DNA of 23,548 nt from MWEH01 sp964392385 (GTDB lineage Bacteria; Bacillota; Clostridia; Christensenellales; DTU072), in contig CAYMPR010000015.1 of NCBI GenBank assembly GCA_964392385.1, forward strand, positions 1 to 23,548. Reading direction: 5' to 3'. The notes beneath the pieces were generated by a model, which saw only the letters and a program-made list of their open reading frames with translations, had not been told where the DNA came from and did no database searches. A program made the position numbers and the translations under genes. Positions 1-8,719 of this stretch are shown here, piece by piece. Position 1 is the stretch's first letter. Every line of letters begins with the position of its first letter.

Positions 1-2961
1 ATCTTTTACTAATATAGTTCTTATCTCAAAGGGTTTAAACTTAAGCGAAGAAACATCAACTGGACCAATTACTTTTTCTAGTAAGTTAGTTTCGAAAGTC
101 TCCCCTTTTATTGCTAGATTTAAATTAATTACTGTCTCAACCCCAGCATCTTCATATAATCTTATTATTGTACCTTCTGAGTTTTCTGCCCTCTTGATGG
201 TCTCAACCACTATATGGGGATTCCCAGTTAATACAAATGGTTCCATCTCAACCTTTTGATTTGATATTAGAGGTTTAATATTATATAGATATGCTTCTTT
301 TTGAGTATTAGCCGTATTATAGTCTCCAGCATGTGGATATATTGCATATTTAATAATATGCTTGCCTCTATCAGCTGTGGGATCAGGCCAAACTGGACTT
401 CTTAGTAAGTTCAATGAGATTAATCCTTCTTTAACTCTCCAGCCATATTTACTTTCTGATAAAACTGAAAAACCCATGGCTTTTTCTTTGTCTGAAACGT
501 CTACCCATTTGTGAGCACTAATTTCGAATTGTGCTTTTTCAATTTTTGTATCATTTCTTGTTGATCTCTTAATGTTTCCCATTTGAATGTCACAAGTAAC
601 TTCATCTGAAAAAACACTAGGTCTAAACTCAGCTCTTAACATCTTATGAGTCTCGTGCCAATCAACCTCTGTCACGAAATCAACAATTTGCGCTCCAGAA
701 TACAAAACTACTTTTTGAACTATTGTTGATTTGTTTAGCTTATAACAGTTTTCCCTAACAACTGCACCCGCAAGTACTTTAACATTGCTTTGCGTAAGTT
801 TAAATTCATCTGGAATTTTTTTCGTATAATTAATATCTATATCCCAAGCATTATAATGAAGCCTTTTATCGGGATATACTTGAAGTTTATTTAACCAATG
901 CTTATCTCCAAAATCCTTCTTAAGTCTCTTATCATATAAACTCTTAATATTGCCAAATTTATCAAAGGTTACAGATAAAAACTCATTCTCTATGGTATCT
1001 TCGGTAGCTTGTAAGAAAGGATCTTTTTCCATGCTTTCTAATTCCGCAGCACCATATGGCGGGACAGAGATTTTATACCATTTATCTTCGACTAGAACAA
1101 CGCCTTTATTCCTGTAACCTGTTGTGTTAATCGCAGTCAAACGTTTTTCTGATGTAGATAGTTTCCCAATGAGGTCTGAACAGATTTGTTCAACTTCTTG
1201 GAGCATAGCTTCATACCTTTCCACACTTTCTTTATATACTCGATTAATTGAGGAGCCAGGAATTATATCATGGAACTGATACAACAAAACCTCTTGCCAA
1301 ATTTTTTCAATTTTCTCAAATGGATAGTCAACTTTTTTTAGTGCAGCAAGGGAGCCTAAAAACTCGGCATTATGCAAAGCAAATTCAAGTTTTCTATTAT
1401 AATATTTATTTTTACTCTGAGTAGTATATGTACCTTGGTGTTTTTCTAGATATAATTCTCCCTTATATACTTTGAGCAACTCCTTCTCTTTTTCAAGAGC
1501 TTTAAATAAATCTAGCTGTGGACATAATTTGACTTTAGGAAGCCCTTTCATGTTTTGGCCCCTTACAATCATTTCCATATGTCCTTCACTTGGACCGCCC
1601 CCACCATCTCCCACACCAAACAATACTCCCAAATCTTTTATTGTTTCTTTCTCAGGATAGTTTTTAACGGCTGCTACAGAGGTTAAGGGGTTTCCATCGC
1701 TATTATATGTTTCATCTGGAGGCATGTGCACAATCACATCACTACCATCAATTCCTTCCCAAATAAAGGTTCTACTCGGGAATTTATTATGTTCATTCCA
1801 TGATAACTTTATCGTCTCGAAAAAGTCAATTCCACTCTTTTTTAAGATTTGGGGAAGGTTACCAGAAAAGCCAAAAACATCTGGAAGATGGCAAACCTTA
1901 ACTTCTTTATTAAATTTTTCCTTCCAGTATTTTGTCCCATAGAGGTTTTGTCTTATTAACGACTCGCCTGATGTGATATTGGTATCACATTCAACCCACA
2001 TCCCACCCTGCGCTTCTATTTTACCTTCTTCAACAGCTTTTTTTATCCTCTCAAATAATACGGGGTATTTTTCCTCCATCCATGCAAATTGTTGTGGTTG
2101 GCTTGCACCAAATACATAACCATCATATTTCTCTATATTTGATAGCTGTGAACTAAATGTTCTTCCCGCTTTCCTTTTCGTTTCTCTTAGTGGCCATAGC
2201 CAAGCAAGATCTAAATGGGCATGTCCTGTTGCATATACAGTAAAAGGATTTTCTATGCCTTGAGCCATCTCTTGTTTTAAAACATTTCTTGCAGCAATAA
2301 TATTCTCTTCTGAAAAGTCTTTAACAAGTGCTAGAGCTTTTTTTGTTGACTCTGCAATTGATTTTTTCTTTTCATCTTTCTTTTCACTAACAAATCTTTG
2401 GTAAGCAAGAGCTAATAAATCATAATACAATGCTTTTATGTCTTCTCGAGCTACAACGATATCTGCTTTCTTGAAGTGAGCTCTAGTAGGCCCTGTTCCA
2501 GGGACCCTATTACTTCCAGCTTCAACCCAAATGTCTATCTCTTCATCGCCCTTTGCAGGATTAACATAATCTATAACTCTTTTCCCTCTGACAGGTTGCA
2601 TAAAATCAACAAATGAAAATGTACCAGATAGTCCTTTTATTGGGTTACCCGTTTGATCTACATAGCAACCCTCACCGGAAAATTGGATAATTAATTTAAT
2701 GTCTTTTCCACTTACACTTGAGGGAATCCTTCCAGTTAGATGAAACCATGCACACCCAAAGCCCTTTTTAGTCCATATTTGGCCGTTTTTAATGGGGGAA
2801 TAATTTAAACTTAACCTATCTGCAAAAAGAACAGGCTCATCAGAAGTGGAAAACTCAGCTTCTAAACTCCCTACTTTTTCATATACTTTAGAGGAAATTC
2901 TCTTAAGACCACACCTCAAACTCTCTGACAAAACAAACTTAATATTTTGCATCACATCCAT
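1..2961 (-). CDS. GH38 alpha-mannosidase (3' end cut by window edge)
   Basis: Retaining exo-alpha-mannosidase of glycoside hydrolase family 38, cytosolic/Ams1-like type, which removes terminal mannose from oligosaccharides. The frame is open for 987 codons from ATG 2961 to base 1 with no stop. Landmark motifs are in one frame: GHAHLDLAWLWP (residues 247-258, with the zinc ligands H249 and D251), HLPDVFGFSGN with the likely nucleophile D361, and FHDIIPGSS with the zinc ligand H564. The order is an N-terminal beta domain, the catalytic barrel (about 243-510), a helical middle domain, then the C-terminal beta-sandwich. The last visible residues (PFEIRTILVKD) look like the usual end of the family, so only a few residues should be missing. 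There is no signal peptide, so it is probably cytoplasmic. Start choice: GGAGG lies 6 nt upstream of ATG 2961; ATG 2966 is out of frame and soon hits a stop. It has its own promoter and lies downstream of the terminator that ends the polyamine operon. Confidence 0.93.
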   Translation of the reverse strand, partial: MDVMQNIKFVLSESLRCGLKRISSKVYEKVGSLEAEFSTSDEPVLFADRLSLNYSPIKNGQIWTKKGFGCAWFHLTGRIPSSVSGKDIKLIIQFSGEGCYVDQTGNPIKGLSGTFSFVDFMQPVRGKRVIDYVNPAKGDEEIDIWVEAGSNRVPGTGPTRAHFKKADIVVAREDIKALYYDLLALAYQRFVSEKKDEKKKSIAESTKKALALVKDFSEENIIAARNVLKQEMAQGIENPFTVYATGHAHLDLAWLWPLRETKRKAGRTFSSQLSNIEKYDGYVFGASQPQQFAWMEEKYPVLFERIKKAVEEGKIEAQGGMWVECDTNITSGESLIRQNLYGTKYWKEKFNKEVKVCHLPDVFGFSGNLPQILKKSGIDFFETIKLSWNEHNKFPSRTFIWEGIDGSDVIVHMPPDETYNSDGNPLTSVAAVKNYPEKETIKDLGVLFGVGDGGGGPSEGHMEMIVRGQNMKGLPKVKLCPQLDLFKALEKEKELLKVYKGELYLEKHQGTYTTQSKNKYYNRKLEFALHNAEFLGSLAALKKVDYPFEKIEKIWQEVLLYQFHDIIPGSSINRVYKESVERYEAMLQEVEQICSDLIGKLSTSEKRLTAINTTGYRNKGVVLVEDKWYKISVPPYGAAELESMEKDPFLQATEDTIENEFLSVTFDKFGNIKSLYDKRLKKDFGDKHWLNKLQVYPDKRLHYNAWDIDINYTKKIPDEFKLTQSNVKVLAGAVVRENCYKLNKSTIVQKVVLYSGAQIVDFVTEVDWHETHKMLRAEFRPSVFSDEVTCDIQMGNIKRSTRNDTKIEKAQFEISAHKWVDVSDKEKAMGFSVLSESKYGWRVKEGLISLNLLRSPVWPDPTADRGKHIIKYAIYPHAGDYNTANTQKEAYLYNIKPLISNQKVEMEPFVLTGNPHIVVETIKRAENSEGTIIRLYEDAGVETVINLNLAIKGETFETNLLEKVIGPVDVSSLKFKPFEIRTILVKD

Positions 2962-2999
2962 ACCATCCCTCCAGGCACATTTAGTGCATAATATTAATA

Positions 3000-3028
3000 A
3001 TTATATATTATATAAATGACCTTTGCAA
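3000..3028 (-). promoter_or_regulatory. Sigma-A type promoter of the alpha-mannosidase gene
   Basis: Read on the minus strand there is TTGCAA (3028-3023), a 17-bp spacer and TATAAT (3005-3000). The -10 box is perfect and the -35 box is a partial match. Initiation would fall near 2993, giving a leader of about 32 nt that contains the GGAGG ribosome site. I saw no convincing catabolite-response (cre) site around it. A second TATAAT at 3012-3007 has a poorer -35 (ATTACA). Confidence 0.65.
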
Positions 3029-3146
3029 TTGTAATGGGTTTTGACTAAATCTTGGAATTATTGACTTGTATTAAGAAAACATTACTTAATGCTTTTTAGT
3101 TGTTGGGTGAAATAGAAACCGTAAGATTGCGCATATCTATTTATAC

Positions 3147-3176
3147 AAAAATCCCGAAGTTTTAGGCTTCGGGATT
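3147..3176 (-). terminator. Rho-independent terminator of the pot operon
   Basis: A perfect 10-bp inverted repeat (AATCCCGAAG / CTTCGGGATT) with a 7-nt loop is followed on the minus strand by a run of T. It lies about 45 nt after the potD stop and closes the regulator-potABCD unit before the mannosidase promoter. Confidence 0.88.
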
Positions 3177-3219
3177 ATTGACAATTCATAACTAGTGAAA
3201 AAAAGAGATTGTAATTTAT

Positions 3220-4620
3220 TTATTCGTCATCTTCTTCCTCGCTCTCTTCTTTCTTCTCTGTGGGGGTAGTTACAACAATTGCTTTGCCTCTTTGTCCTTT
3301 CTTTTTCTTAATTACGAGAAATACTAATATAGTAACTCCAATTGCAAAAACAACTGAGCCTATAATAACCCAAATCACCCAGCCAGTTCCAGAGGACTTT
3401 ACTCTTTCCCACATGGCAAGAGCAGCACCTTGCTTATCTCCAAAATCCTTCATTACACCAAGAGTAGCATTTATTTCGGGATATCTAATTGTGTCTTGGA
3501 AATATTCAGTTACATCATAGTCATTGCTTTCGATTATAGTAATGACATCATTATTTGCTTGTAAGACTAGAGGATCTATTGCACAAGTATAGCCAATTTC
3601 CATTGAGTTTGTAATTGCAACTTCTGGCATACAAACATATTCAATAAATTTATTAGCAGCAGTTGTGTTTTGTGCTCCTGTAGGTATTGCCCAGCCATCA
3701 AACCACACATTTCCACCAATTTCAGGCACAAAGTAATCAAGATTAATGTCATTTTCGAGTGCTTCCTCAATTGCCCATAGTGCATCTCCGCTCCAAGCTA
3801 AATTGACATATGCTCTTCCAGCCATCATATCGCCCTTTCCTATATCAACTTCATATTCTTTAAGGACTTTCTTTTGCTCAATTAAAACTTCCTCCGCAGC
3901 AAGTAATAGCGCATCATCTACGGTGTTTATTAAATCTTGAACGGATAGATCCATATATACTTGAGGAAGTCTATCTTCCTCTTTAAGATATAATAGAGCT
4001 GCTACATAAGTGTCTCTAATACTGTCTTTAAGCATTATTTTTTTATTAATCTTGTTGTTATCAATACTATTCCACAGTAAGCCATAACCTGCTTCTTCTG
4101 CTTCTTCTTTTGAAACTATGTCCGTATTATACATAATCCCAAGAGTGCCCCACATATATGGCACAAAATAATCGCTCAAGTCCTCAACTGTTTCGCCAAC
4201 AGGGATATCTGAAAAGATCTCATCAATTTTTGCATATAAAACTGCATCAACATTATTAATTGTGGAAATAGAAGCTTTATTGATCTTTTGAAGTCTACCT
4301 TCCTTCATAAGTTTTTCAATAGCATAATCACTTGGGCAAATTAAATCTATAGTTTCTTCACCTCTGAGTAGATTAGTAAGCATTACCTCATTTGTATCAT
4401 ATACTGTATACACTACAGATATGGTCTTGCCTGTTTGAGCTTGATACCAAACCTCAAATTCATCAATTACATCAGGGCCTATATAATCTCCCCAATTGTA
4501 AATGTATAAAACTTCATCAGTTGCAGCATTTGCAGTGGTAGTTTCTTGACCTAGTGGTAAAACAAAAAACATCGAGCAAAAAGCAATTAATAAAACAGTT
4601 GCTAGTAATAATTTTCTCAT
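3220..4620 (-). CDS. potD: Polyamine ABC transporter substrate-binding protein, PotD family, with C-terminal membrane anchor
   Basis: Extracellular spermidine/putrescine-binding subunit that delivers substrate to PotB/PotC. A signal peptide (residues 1 to about 32, ending near ANA) is followed by the PotD fold, starting VLYIYNWGDYIGPD (about 37-50). Typical family segments are YMWGTLGIMYNTD (155-167), AYVNLAWSGDALWA (270-283) and the GGNVWFDGWAIPTGA region (302-316). The protein is 466 residues, against about 350 for E. coli PotD. The extra length is a transmembrane helix at about 413-436, then a Lys-rich stretch and a Glu/Asp-rich tail to residue 466. There is no lipobox cysteine, unlike most Gram-positive binding proteins, so I infer that this helix tethers it. 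AAGGAG lies 5 nt before ATG 4620. It is the last gene of the operon, 104 nt after potC. Which polyamine is bound cannot be decided by eye. Confidence 0.93.
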   Translation of the reverse strand: MRKLLLATVLLIAFCSMFFVLPLGQETTTANAATDEVLYIYNWGDYIGPDVIDEFEVWYQAQTGKTISVVYTVYDTNEVMLTNLLRGEETIDLICPSDYAIEKLMKEGRLQKINKASISTINNVDAVLYAKIDEIFSDIPVGETVEDLSDYFVPYMWGTLGIMYNTDIVSKEEAEEAGYGLLWNSIDNNKINKKIMLKDSIRDTYVAALLYLKEEDRLPQVYMDLSVQDLINTVDDALLLAAEEVLIEQKKVLKEYEVDIGKGDMMAGRAYVNLAWSGDALWAIEEALENDINLDYFVPEIGGNVWFDGWAIPTGAQNTTAANKFIEYVCMPEVAITNSMEIGYTCAIDPLVLQANNDVITIIESNDYDVTEYFQDTIRYPEINATLGVMKDFGDKQGAALAMWERVKSSGTGWVIWVIIGSVVFAIGVTILVFLVIKKKKGQRGKAIVVTTPTEKKEESEEEDDE

Positions 4621-4724
4621 TTTTTCTCCTTTATATTTTAGGATTTTATTTCCTTAGTTTCTTTTCCTTTGTAAGATATATTTTTGATTTTCTCTATACT
4701 CCCAAGTTTCCTTATGCACTAAAA

Positions 4725-5540
4725 TTACATTTCCTCATCTTTCTTTTTTTTCTTTGTCTTTAGTTTATTAAAGTTAGAGAGTAAAACTATCGTTATTACC
4801 AATATTATGATAATAGTGAATAATGGATACCAGAATGGCTCGAATCCACTTGCACTTCTTGTTGATGAATATAGGTAAGTAGATAATGTATCTATTCCTG
4901 TTGCGGCTCCTTTGTTTATTTGAGTAATAATAAAATCATCTATTGAAAGCGTGAAAGCAATAGCTGCTCCAGATAATATCCCTGGGAATATAATTGGGAG
5001 TATTACTTTAACAAGTGCCTTTATGGGACTTGCTCCCAAATCAAGGGCTGCTTCATAAATGTTTGAATCCATCTGCATTAACCTTGGCATAATTGATAGT
5101 ATTACATATGGGGTGCAAAAAGTAATGTGTCCAATAATTATTCTTAGCCAACCTGTGGGAAAAGCAAAAGTAGTAAAAAACAACATTAGCGATACTGCCA
5201 TTACTATTTCTGAATTAACAATAGGAAGCTGATTAATGTTTTCCATAGTAGCTTTTATCTTGGGTTTCATGTAAAAAATACCAACGGCTGATACAGATCC
5301 AATTATAGTTGCACAAAGTGAGGATATTATGGCTATTAATATGGTGTTTTTAAGTGAGTCTAATAATTTTTCAGCATGTGATGATGAGAAAATCGCCCTA
5401 TATCCTTCAAGAGACAATCCTCTTGGAAAAGTAAAGTTAGTAGTATTAGAAAATGAAAAAATTATTACAAACACAATAGGTGCATATAATAGTAAAAGCA
5501 CAAGAATTAAATAAATTTTTGGAAGAGCCTTTTTTACCAT
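4725..5540 (-). CDS. potC: Polyamine ABC transporter permease PotC
   Basis: Second membrane subunit of the polyamine importer. At 271 residues it matches the family (E. coli PotC 264). About six transmembrane segments are visible, for example near 7-29, 65-90, 111-127, 135-155, 186-205 and 238-257. The EAA loop that couples to the ATPase is EAALDLGASPIKALVKVILP at 163-182. The C-terminus is a short Lys-rich cytoplasmic tail ending DEEM. The start ATG 5540 overlaps the end of potB (stop 5536-5534) by 7 bases. The nearest GAGG lies about 13 nt upstream, so translation is probably coupled to potB. A 104-nt gap to potD holds only potD's ribosome site. Confidence 0.95.
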   Translation of the reverse strand: MVKKALPKIYLILVLLLLYAPIVFVIIFSFSNTTNFTFPRGLSLEGYRAIFSSSHAEKLLDSLKNTILIAIISSLCATIIGSVSAVGIFYMKPKIKATMENINQLPIVNSEIVMAVSLMLFFTTFAFPTGWLRIIIGHITFCTPYVILSIMPRLMQMDSNIYEAALDLGASPIKALVKVILPIIFPGILSGAAIAFTLSIDDFIITQINKGAATGIDTLSTYLYSSTRSASGFEPFWYPLFTIIIILVITIVLLSNFNKLKTKKKKKDEEM

Positions 5541-6340
5541 ACGCTTGTTTTAGCCTCGCCTTTATTAAACTTTTTTAGTAACATATTTGAAATTAGCACA
5601 AAAAGAAGCATTATTAGCGACATAACACTTCCAACACCATATAGTCCATAACTAAATTTCTCATTTATTGAATCACCGAATAAAAACACACCACCAAGTA
5701 GTTGAGAAATAGCAAAAGTAGAAATAGTGGGTATAAATACCATAATAATTCCACTAATTATTCCCGGAACCGAAAGAGGTAATGTCGTTTTAAGGAAAAC
5801 TGTTACTGGATCTGCACCTAAATCAGCTGCTGCTTCTATATATGACTTATCTATATTCGACAATGTTGTATGAAGAGGCAAAATCATAAAGGGTAAGTAA
5901 TTATATACCATACCAAAAATCACAGTGCCCTCTCCTAGAGTTACTCCTAATGCTTGAAATATTGCTCTTGTAGCCAAGGTCCTTATTAAAAAATTAACCC
6001 ACATCGGTAAAATAAATAGTATAACGATTATGCTTCCAGATGGAATTTTTGCAAGTATATATGCTACAGGATATCCAATTAACAAACATAAAACAGTGGT
6101 AACAATGCCAACTAAAAACGAATGACCTAAAACTTTTAAGCTTGCCCCATCTTTTGCTAGCTCCAAAAAGTTATTTAATGAAATCTTTCCATTACTCATA
6201 AAGGCATTTACTAAAACGATTACCAGTGGTATTACCACAAACATTAATAGGAATAGAACATAAGGATATGCAAAAACGCTCCTCGTAATATGAAAGTGCT
6301 TTACCTTATATATTAATTTATCAAAAATATTTTGTTTCAT
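5534..6340 (-). CDS. potB: Polyamine ABC transporter permease PotB
   Basis: First membrane subunit of the polyamine importer, 268 residues (E. coli PotB 275). A cytoplasmic N-terminus leads into transmembrane segments near 24-46, 74-97, 103-120, 140-160, 192-215 and 233-256. LPMWVNFLIRT at 111-121 is typical of PotB. The EAA loop is EAAADLGADPVTVFLKTTLP at 169-188. It overlaps potC by 7 bases. Only a weak purine-rich stretch precedes ATG 6340 and the clearer AGGA is about 17 nt away, so initiation may be inefficient. I found no better in-frame start upstream. The 100-nt gap after potA shows no hairpin or promoter that I could recognise. Confidence 0.94.
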   Translation of the reverse strand: MKQNIFDKLIYKVKHFHITRSVFAYPYVLFLLMFVVIPLVIVLVNAFMSNGKISLNNFLELAKDGASLKVLGHSFLVGIVTTVLCLLIGYPVAYILAKIPSGSIIVILFILPMWVNFLIRTLATRAIFQALGVTLGEGTVIFGMVYNYLPFMILPLHTTLSNIDKSYIEAAADLGADPVTVFLKTTLPLSVPGIISGIIMVFIPTISTFAISQLLGGVFLFGDSINEKFSYGLYGVGSVMSLIMLLFVLISNMLLKKFNKGEAKTSVW

Positions 6341-6440
6341 TCTTTTTTCTAAATTTGTCCTACTTCTTTTCTGTATAACCTTACTATTTACTCAAATTAT
6401 GTTTTTAATTAAACTATTGTTATTATTGGTTAGATATTCT

Positions 6441-7904
6441 TTATTCTGTGTCTTTTCTTTTTATAACCTCAATTTTTATATCTTCTGGTTTTATACTTAT
6501 TCCTACTCTATCGCCCTTTAACCAGTCGTCTTGCGTATCCACAAAAAACATGTAGTAATTATCTGCTCTAACTATGCATTGATAGTAGCTACCTTTATAA
6601 ATATTGTTAACCACTTCTGCGCCAATTATTCCATCTTCTTCATTATCAAGTAGAATAACTTTATCAAAAGGAACACTAACCAATACTTTTGTGCCTTCTT
6701 CAATTCCAAGCGCATTGCAGTCAAAATTACCACCACAAATATCGACTACATTTTCACTAACAATTTCGGTTTCAAGCTGATTAATTATTCTTGACTTTGG
6801 CATTATATGAAAATCGAATGGTTTAATAAAAATTCCTATCTCGCTTCCAACTTCTGCCTCATTTGTCTCGTGAATTACAAGCTCAAATTCGTTAACCATA
6901 GCTATTATTTGATAATGGTCTCCTTTAAAAACACATGAATCAATCTTTGCAACTACCATCGCTGCATGATTTTCCTTGGGGATAATATATATATCCTCAG
7001 GTCTAATAATTACGTCGATTGGCTCCATTTTTTTAAATCCCTTATCAACGCATTCAAAAACATGCCCCATGCATTCAACCTTAAAATCCTCTAACATTAC
7101 TCCAGAAAAGATATTACTTTCACCGATAAAGTCAGCTACAAACGCATTTGCTGGTTCATCATAAACTTTTTTTGGACTTGCAATTTGCTGAATTAATCCG
7201 TGCCTCATTACTATAATCGTGTCACTCATTGTCAAAGCTTCCTCTTGATCGTGTGTGACATACACAAAAGTAATTCCAAGTTTTTTATGCATATTCATAA
7301 GTTCAATTTGCATATCCTTGCGCATCTTTAAATCTAATGCACCAAGAGGCTCATCAAGAAGAAGAACTTCAGGGTCATTTACTAGGGCGCGAGCTATTGC
7401 AACTCTTTGTTGCTGTCCGCCTGATAGACTATTAACATCTCTATCTTCATAGTCTTCTAGGTCTACCATTTTAAGGGAGTTATGTACCTTTTCTTTTATC
7501 TCTTCTTTTGTAAGTTTTCTTAGTTTTTCAAATTGATTGCCTTTCTTGTCAGTTAATACTTCGCCTGAAGGTATCTTTTTTAGTTTCAGGCCAAAAGCGA
7601 CATTATTAAACACATTTAAATGAGGGAATAGTGCATAACGTTGGAATACTGTATTTACAGGCCTTAAGTGAGGGGGAATATCTGTAAAATCCTTGCCATC
7701 AATAAATATCTGCCCACTTGTTGGTTTTTCAAAGCCAGCAATCATTCTAAGCGTTGTAGTTTTACCGCATCCTGATGGGCCTAAAAATGTTACGAATTCA
7801 CCTTTATTTATTGAAAAGCTAACATTATCCACTGCTGGCTTGCCATCATAATATTTAGATATATTCTTAAGCTCTATTACTTTAGTTTTGCGTTTTCTTG
7901 CCAT
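6441..7904 (-). CDS. potA: Polyamine ABC transporter ATPase PotA, long form with two TOBE-like units
   Basis: ATP-hydrolysing subunit that powers polyamine import at the inner face of the membrane. Visible motifs are Walker A GPSGCGKTT (42-50), Q-loop FQRYALFP (87-94), signature LSGGQQQRV (160-168), Walker B VLLLDEPLGALD (180-191) and the switch histidine H218 in THD. It is 487 residues against 378 in E. coli. About 20 extra residues lie between the Q-loop and the signature (about 111-132, charged). The C-terminal domain contains two similar units about 110 residues apart: KGxxYQ at 327-332 and 437-442, and GIxIKP at 357-362 and 468-473. Each resembles a TOBE_2 regulatory domain. GGTGGA precedes ATG 7904. 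It follows the XRE-cupin gene by 57 nt and precedes potB by 100 nt. Confidence 0.94.
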   Translation of the reverse strand: MARKRKTKVIELKNISKYYDGKPAVDNVSFSINKGEFVTFLGPSGCGKTTTLRMIAGFEKPTSGQIFIDGKDFTDIPPHLRPVNTVFQRYALFPHLNVFNNVAFGLKLKKIPSGEVLTDKKGNQFEKLRKLTKEEIKEKVHNSLKMVDLEDYEDRDVNSLSGGQQQRVAIARALVNDPEVLLLDEPLGALDLKMRKDMQIELMNMHKKLGITFVYVTHDQEEALTMSDTIIVMRHGLIQQIASPKKVYDEPANAFVADFIGESNIFSGVMLEDFKVECMGHVFECVDKGFKKMEPIDVIIRPEDIYIIPKENHAAMVVAKIDSCVFKGDHYQIIAMVNEFELVIHETNEAEVGSEIGIFIKPFDFHIMPKSRIINQLETEIVSENVVDICGGNFDCNALGIEEGTKVLVSVPFDKVILLDNEEDGIIGAEVVNNIYKGSYYQCIVRADNYYMFFVDTQDDWLKGDRVGISIKPEDIKIEVIKRKDTE

Positions 7905-7961
7905 TTTTCCACCATTAATATAATTAATTCCGTTTTAAGACACCCTTCCATATCTGCAATA

Positions 7962-8495
7962 TTAGAAATTACTAGGAGTTGTTACCCATAATATAATCGC
8001 ATTTTTGTCACTTCTGTTTTCTAAGATATGCGCGCTAGCACCATCAATATAGAATGCGCATCCCTTTTTAGCCTCATGGATCTTGCTTCCTACCAAAATA
8101 CTTACTTTACCTGAGATAACATATCCAAACTCTTCCCCCTCAAAGGGCAATCTCTCGTCTGATTTTCCACCTGGAGGAAGATCGAGTAAAATTGGTTCAA
8201 GCTCGTGTTTTTGCGAATTAGGTATCAGCCAAGTACTTTCGCCATCGCCGTTTTCTGAGATAAAAAAATCCTTTCTATCAAACACAATTTGTGTATCCTT
8301 ACTATCAGAAAAAAAGTCTTTTAAGCTAGTGCCAAGAATATTTAAAATGTCGGCAAGAGTGGCAATTGATGGGCTAGCTAAATCGTTCTCGACTTGTGAT
8401 ATAAAACCCTTTGTTAATTCACACCTATCCGCAAGCTCTTCTTGAGTCAAATCGAGCTTTAATCTTAGCTCCTTAATTTTGGATCCGATTTGCAT
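7962..8495 (-). CDS. XRE-family regulator with C-terminal cupin domain, likely controls the pot operon
   Basis: Transcription factor of 177 residues. A helix-turn-helix of the Cro/CI type lies at about 6-60 (TQEELADRCELTKGFISQVE at 17-36 covers the two core helices). A small cupin domain lies at about 100-172 (PPGGKSDERLPFEGEEFGYV, 107-126, then the second cupin strand pair with H156). Proteins with this layout, such as PuuR of E. coli, regulate polyamine or amino-acid genes, with the cupin binding a small ligand. It is the first gene of the potABCD unit and is read from the strong promoter just upstream, so autoregulation is likely but inferred. An AGGGGGG ribosome site precedes ATG 8495. 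Whether it represses or activates is not visible. Confidence 0.9.
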   Translation of the reverse strand: MQIGSKIKELRLKLDLTQEELADRCELTKGFISQVENDLASPSIATLADILNILGTSLKDFFSDSKDTQIVFDRKDFFISENGDGESTWLIPNSQKHELEPILLDLPPGGKSDERLPFEGEEFGYVISGKVSILVGSKIHEAKKGCAFYIDGASAHILENRSDKNAIILWVTTPSNF

Positions 8496-8538
8496 AAATC
8501 CCCCCTACTTTTTACTTTAACTAACGCGAACAGATTAG

Positions 8539-8567
8539 ATATTAAATTATCCAATATATATTGTCAA
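8539..8567 (-). promoter_or_regulatory. Sigma-A promoter of the regulator-potABCD operon with a palindrome in the spacer
   Basis: On the minus strand there is a consensus -35 TTGACA (8567-8562), a 17-bp spacer and TAATAT (8544-8539). The predicted start is near 8531, giving a leader of about 36 nt. A perfect 12-bp palindrome CAATATATATTG (8552-8563) occupies the spacer and overlaps the -35 by two bases. A short inverted repeat, AGTTT-4 nt-AAACT, lies just upstream at 8579-8592. Either could be an operator for the XRE-cupin protein; that is inference. Confidence 0.8.
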
Positions 8568-8656
8568 ACAAAATATTTAGTTTTATTAAACTTTTCTTGT
8601 TTAGTATTTATAAACCATGAGTTTTTTCTTTTTAGTTTCTTTCTTCTTTGATTTTT

Positions 8657-8688
8657 ATAAAAAAATACTGCAAATAAATGCAGTATTT
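8657..8688 (-). terminator. Rho-independent terminator of the giant surface-protein gene
   Basis: A perfect 10-bp stem (AAATACTGCA / TGCAGTATTT) with a 6-nt loop is followed on the minus strand by a T run. It begins 32 nt after the stop of the giant gene and lies upstream of the pot promoter, so it separates the two units. Confidence 0.85.
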
Positions 8689-8719
8689 GTGCAGATTTTT
8701 GGGCTTATAATTATTTCTT

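Noticed and set aside
8083..8445. Plus-strand reading frame of 120 codons opposite the XRE-cupin gene
   Set aside because: The minus-strand frame carries clear helix-turn-helix and cupin motifs; the plus frame has none and is a shadow.
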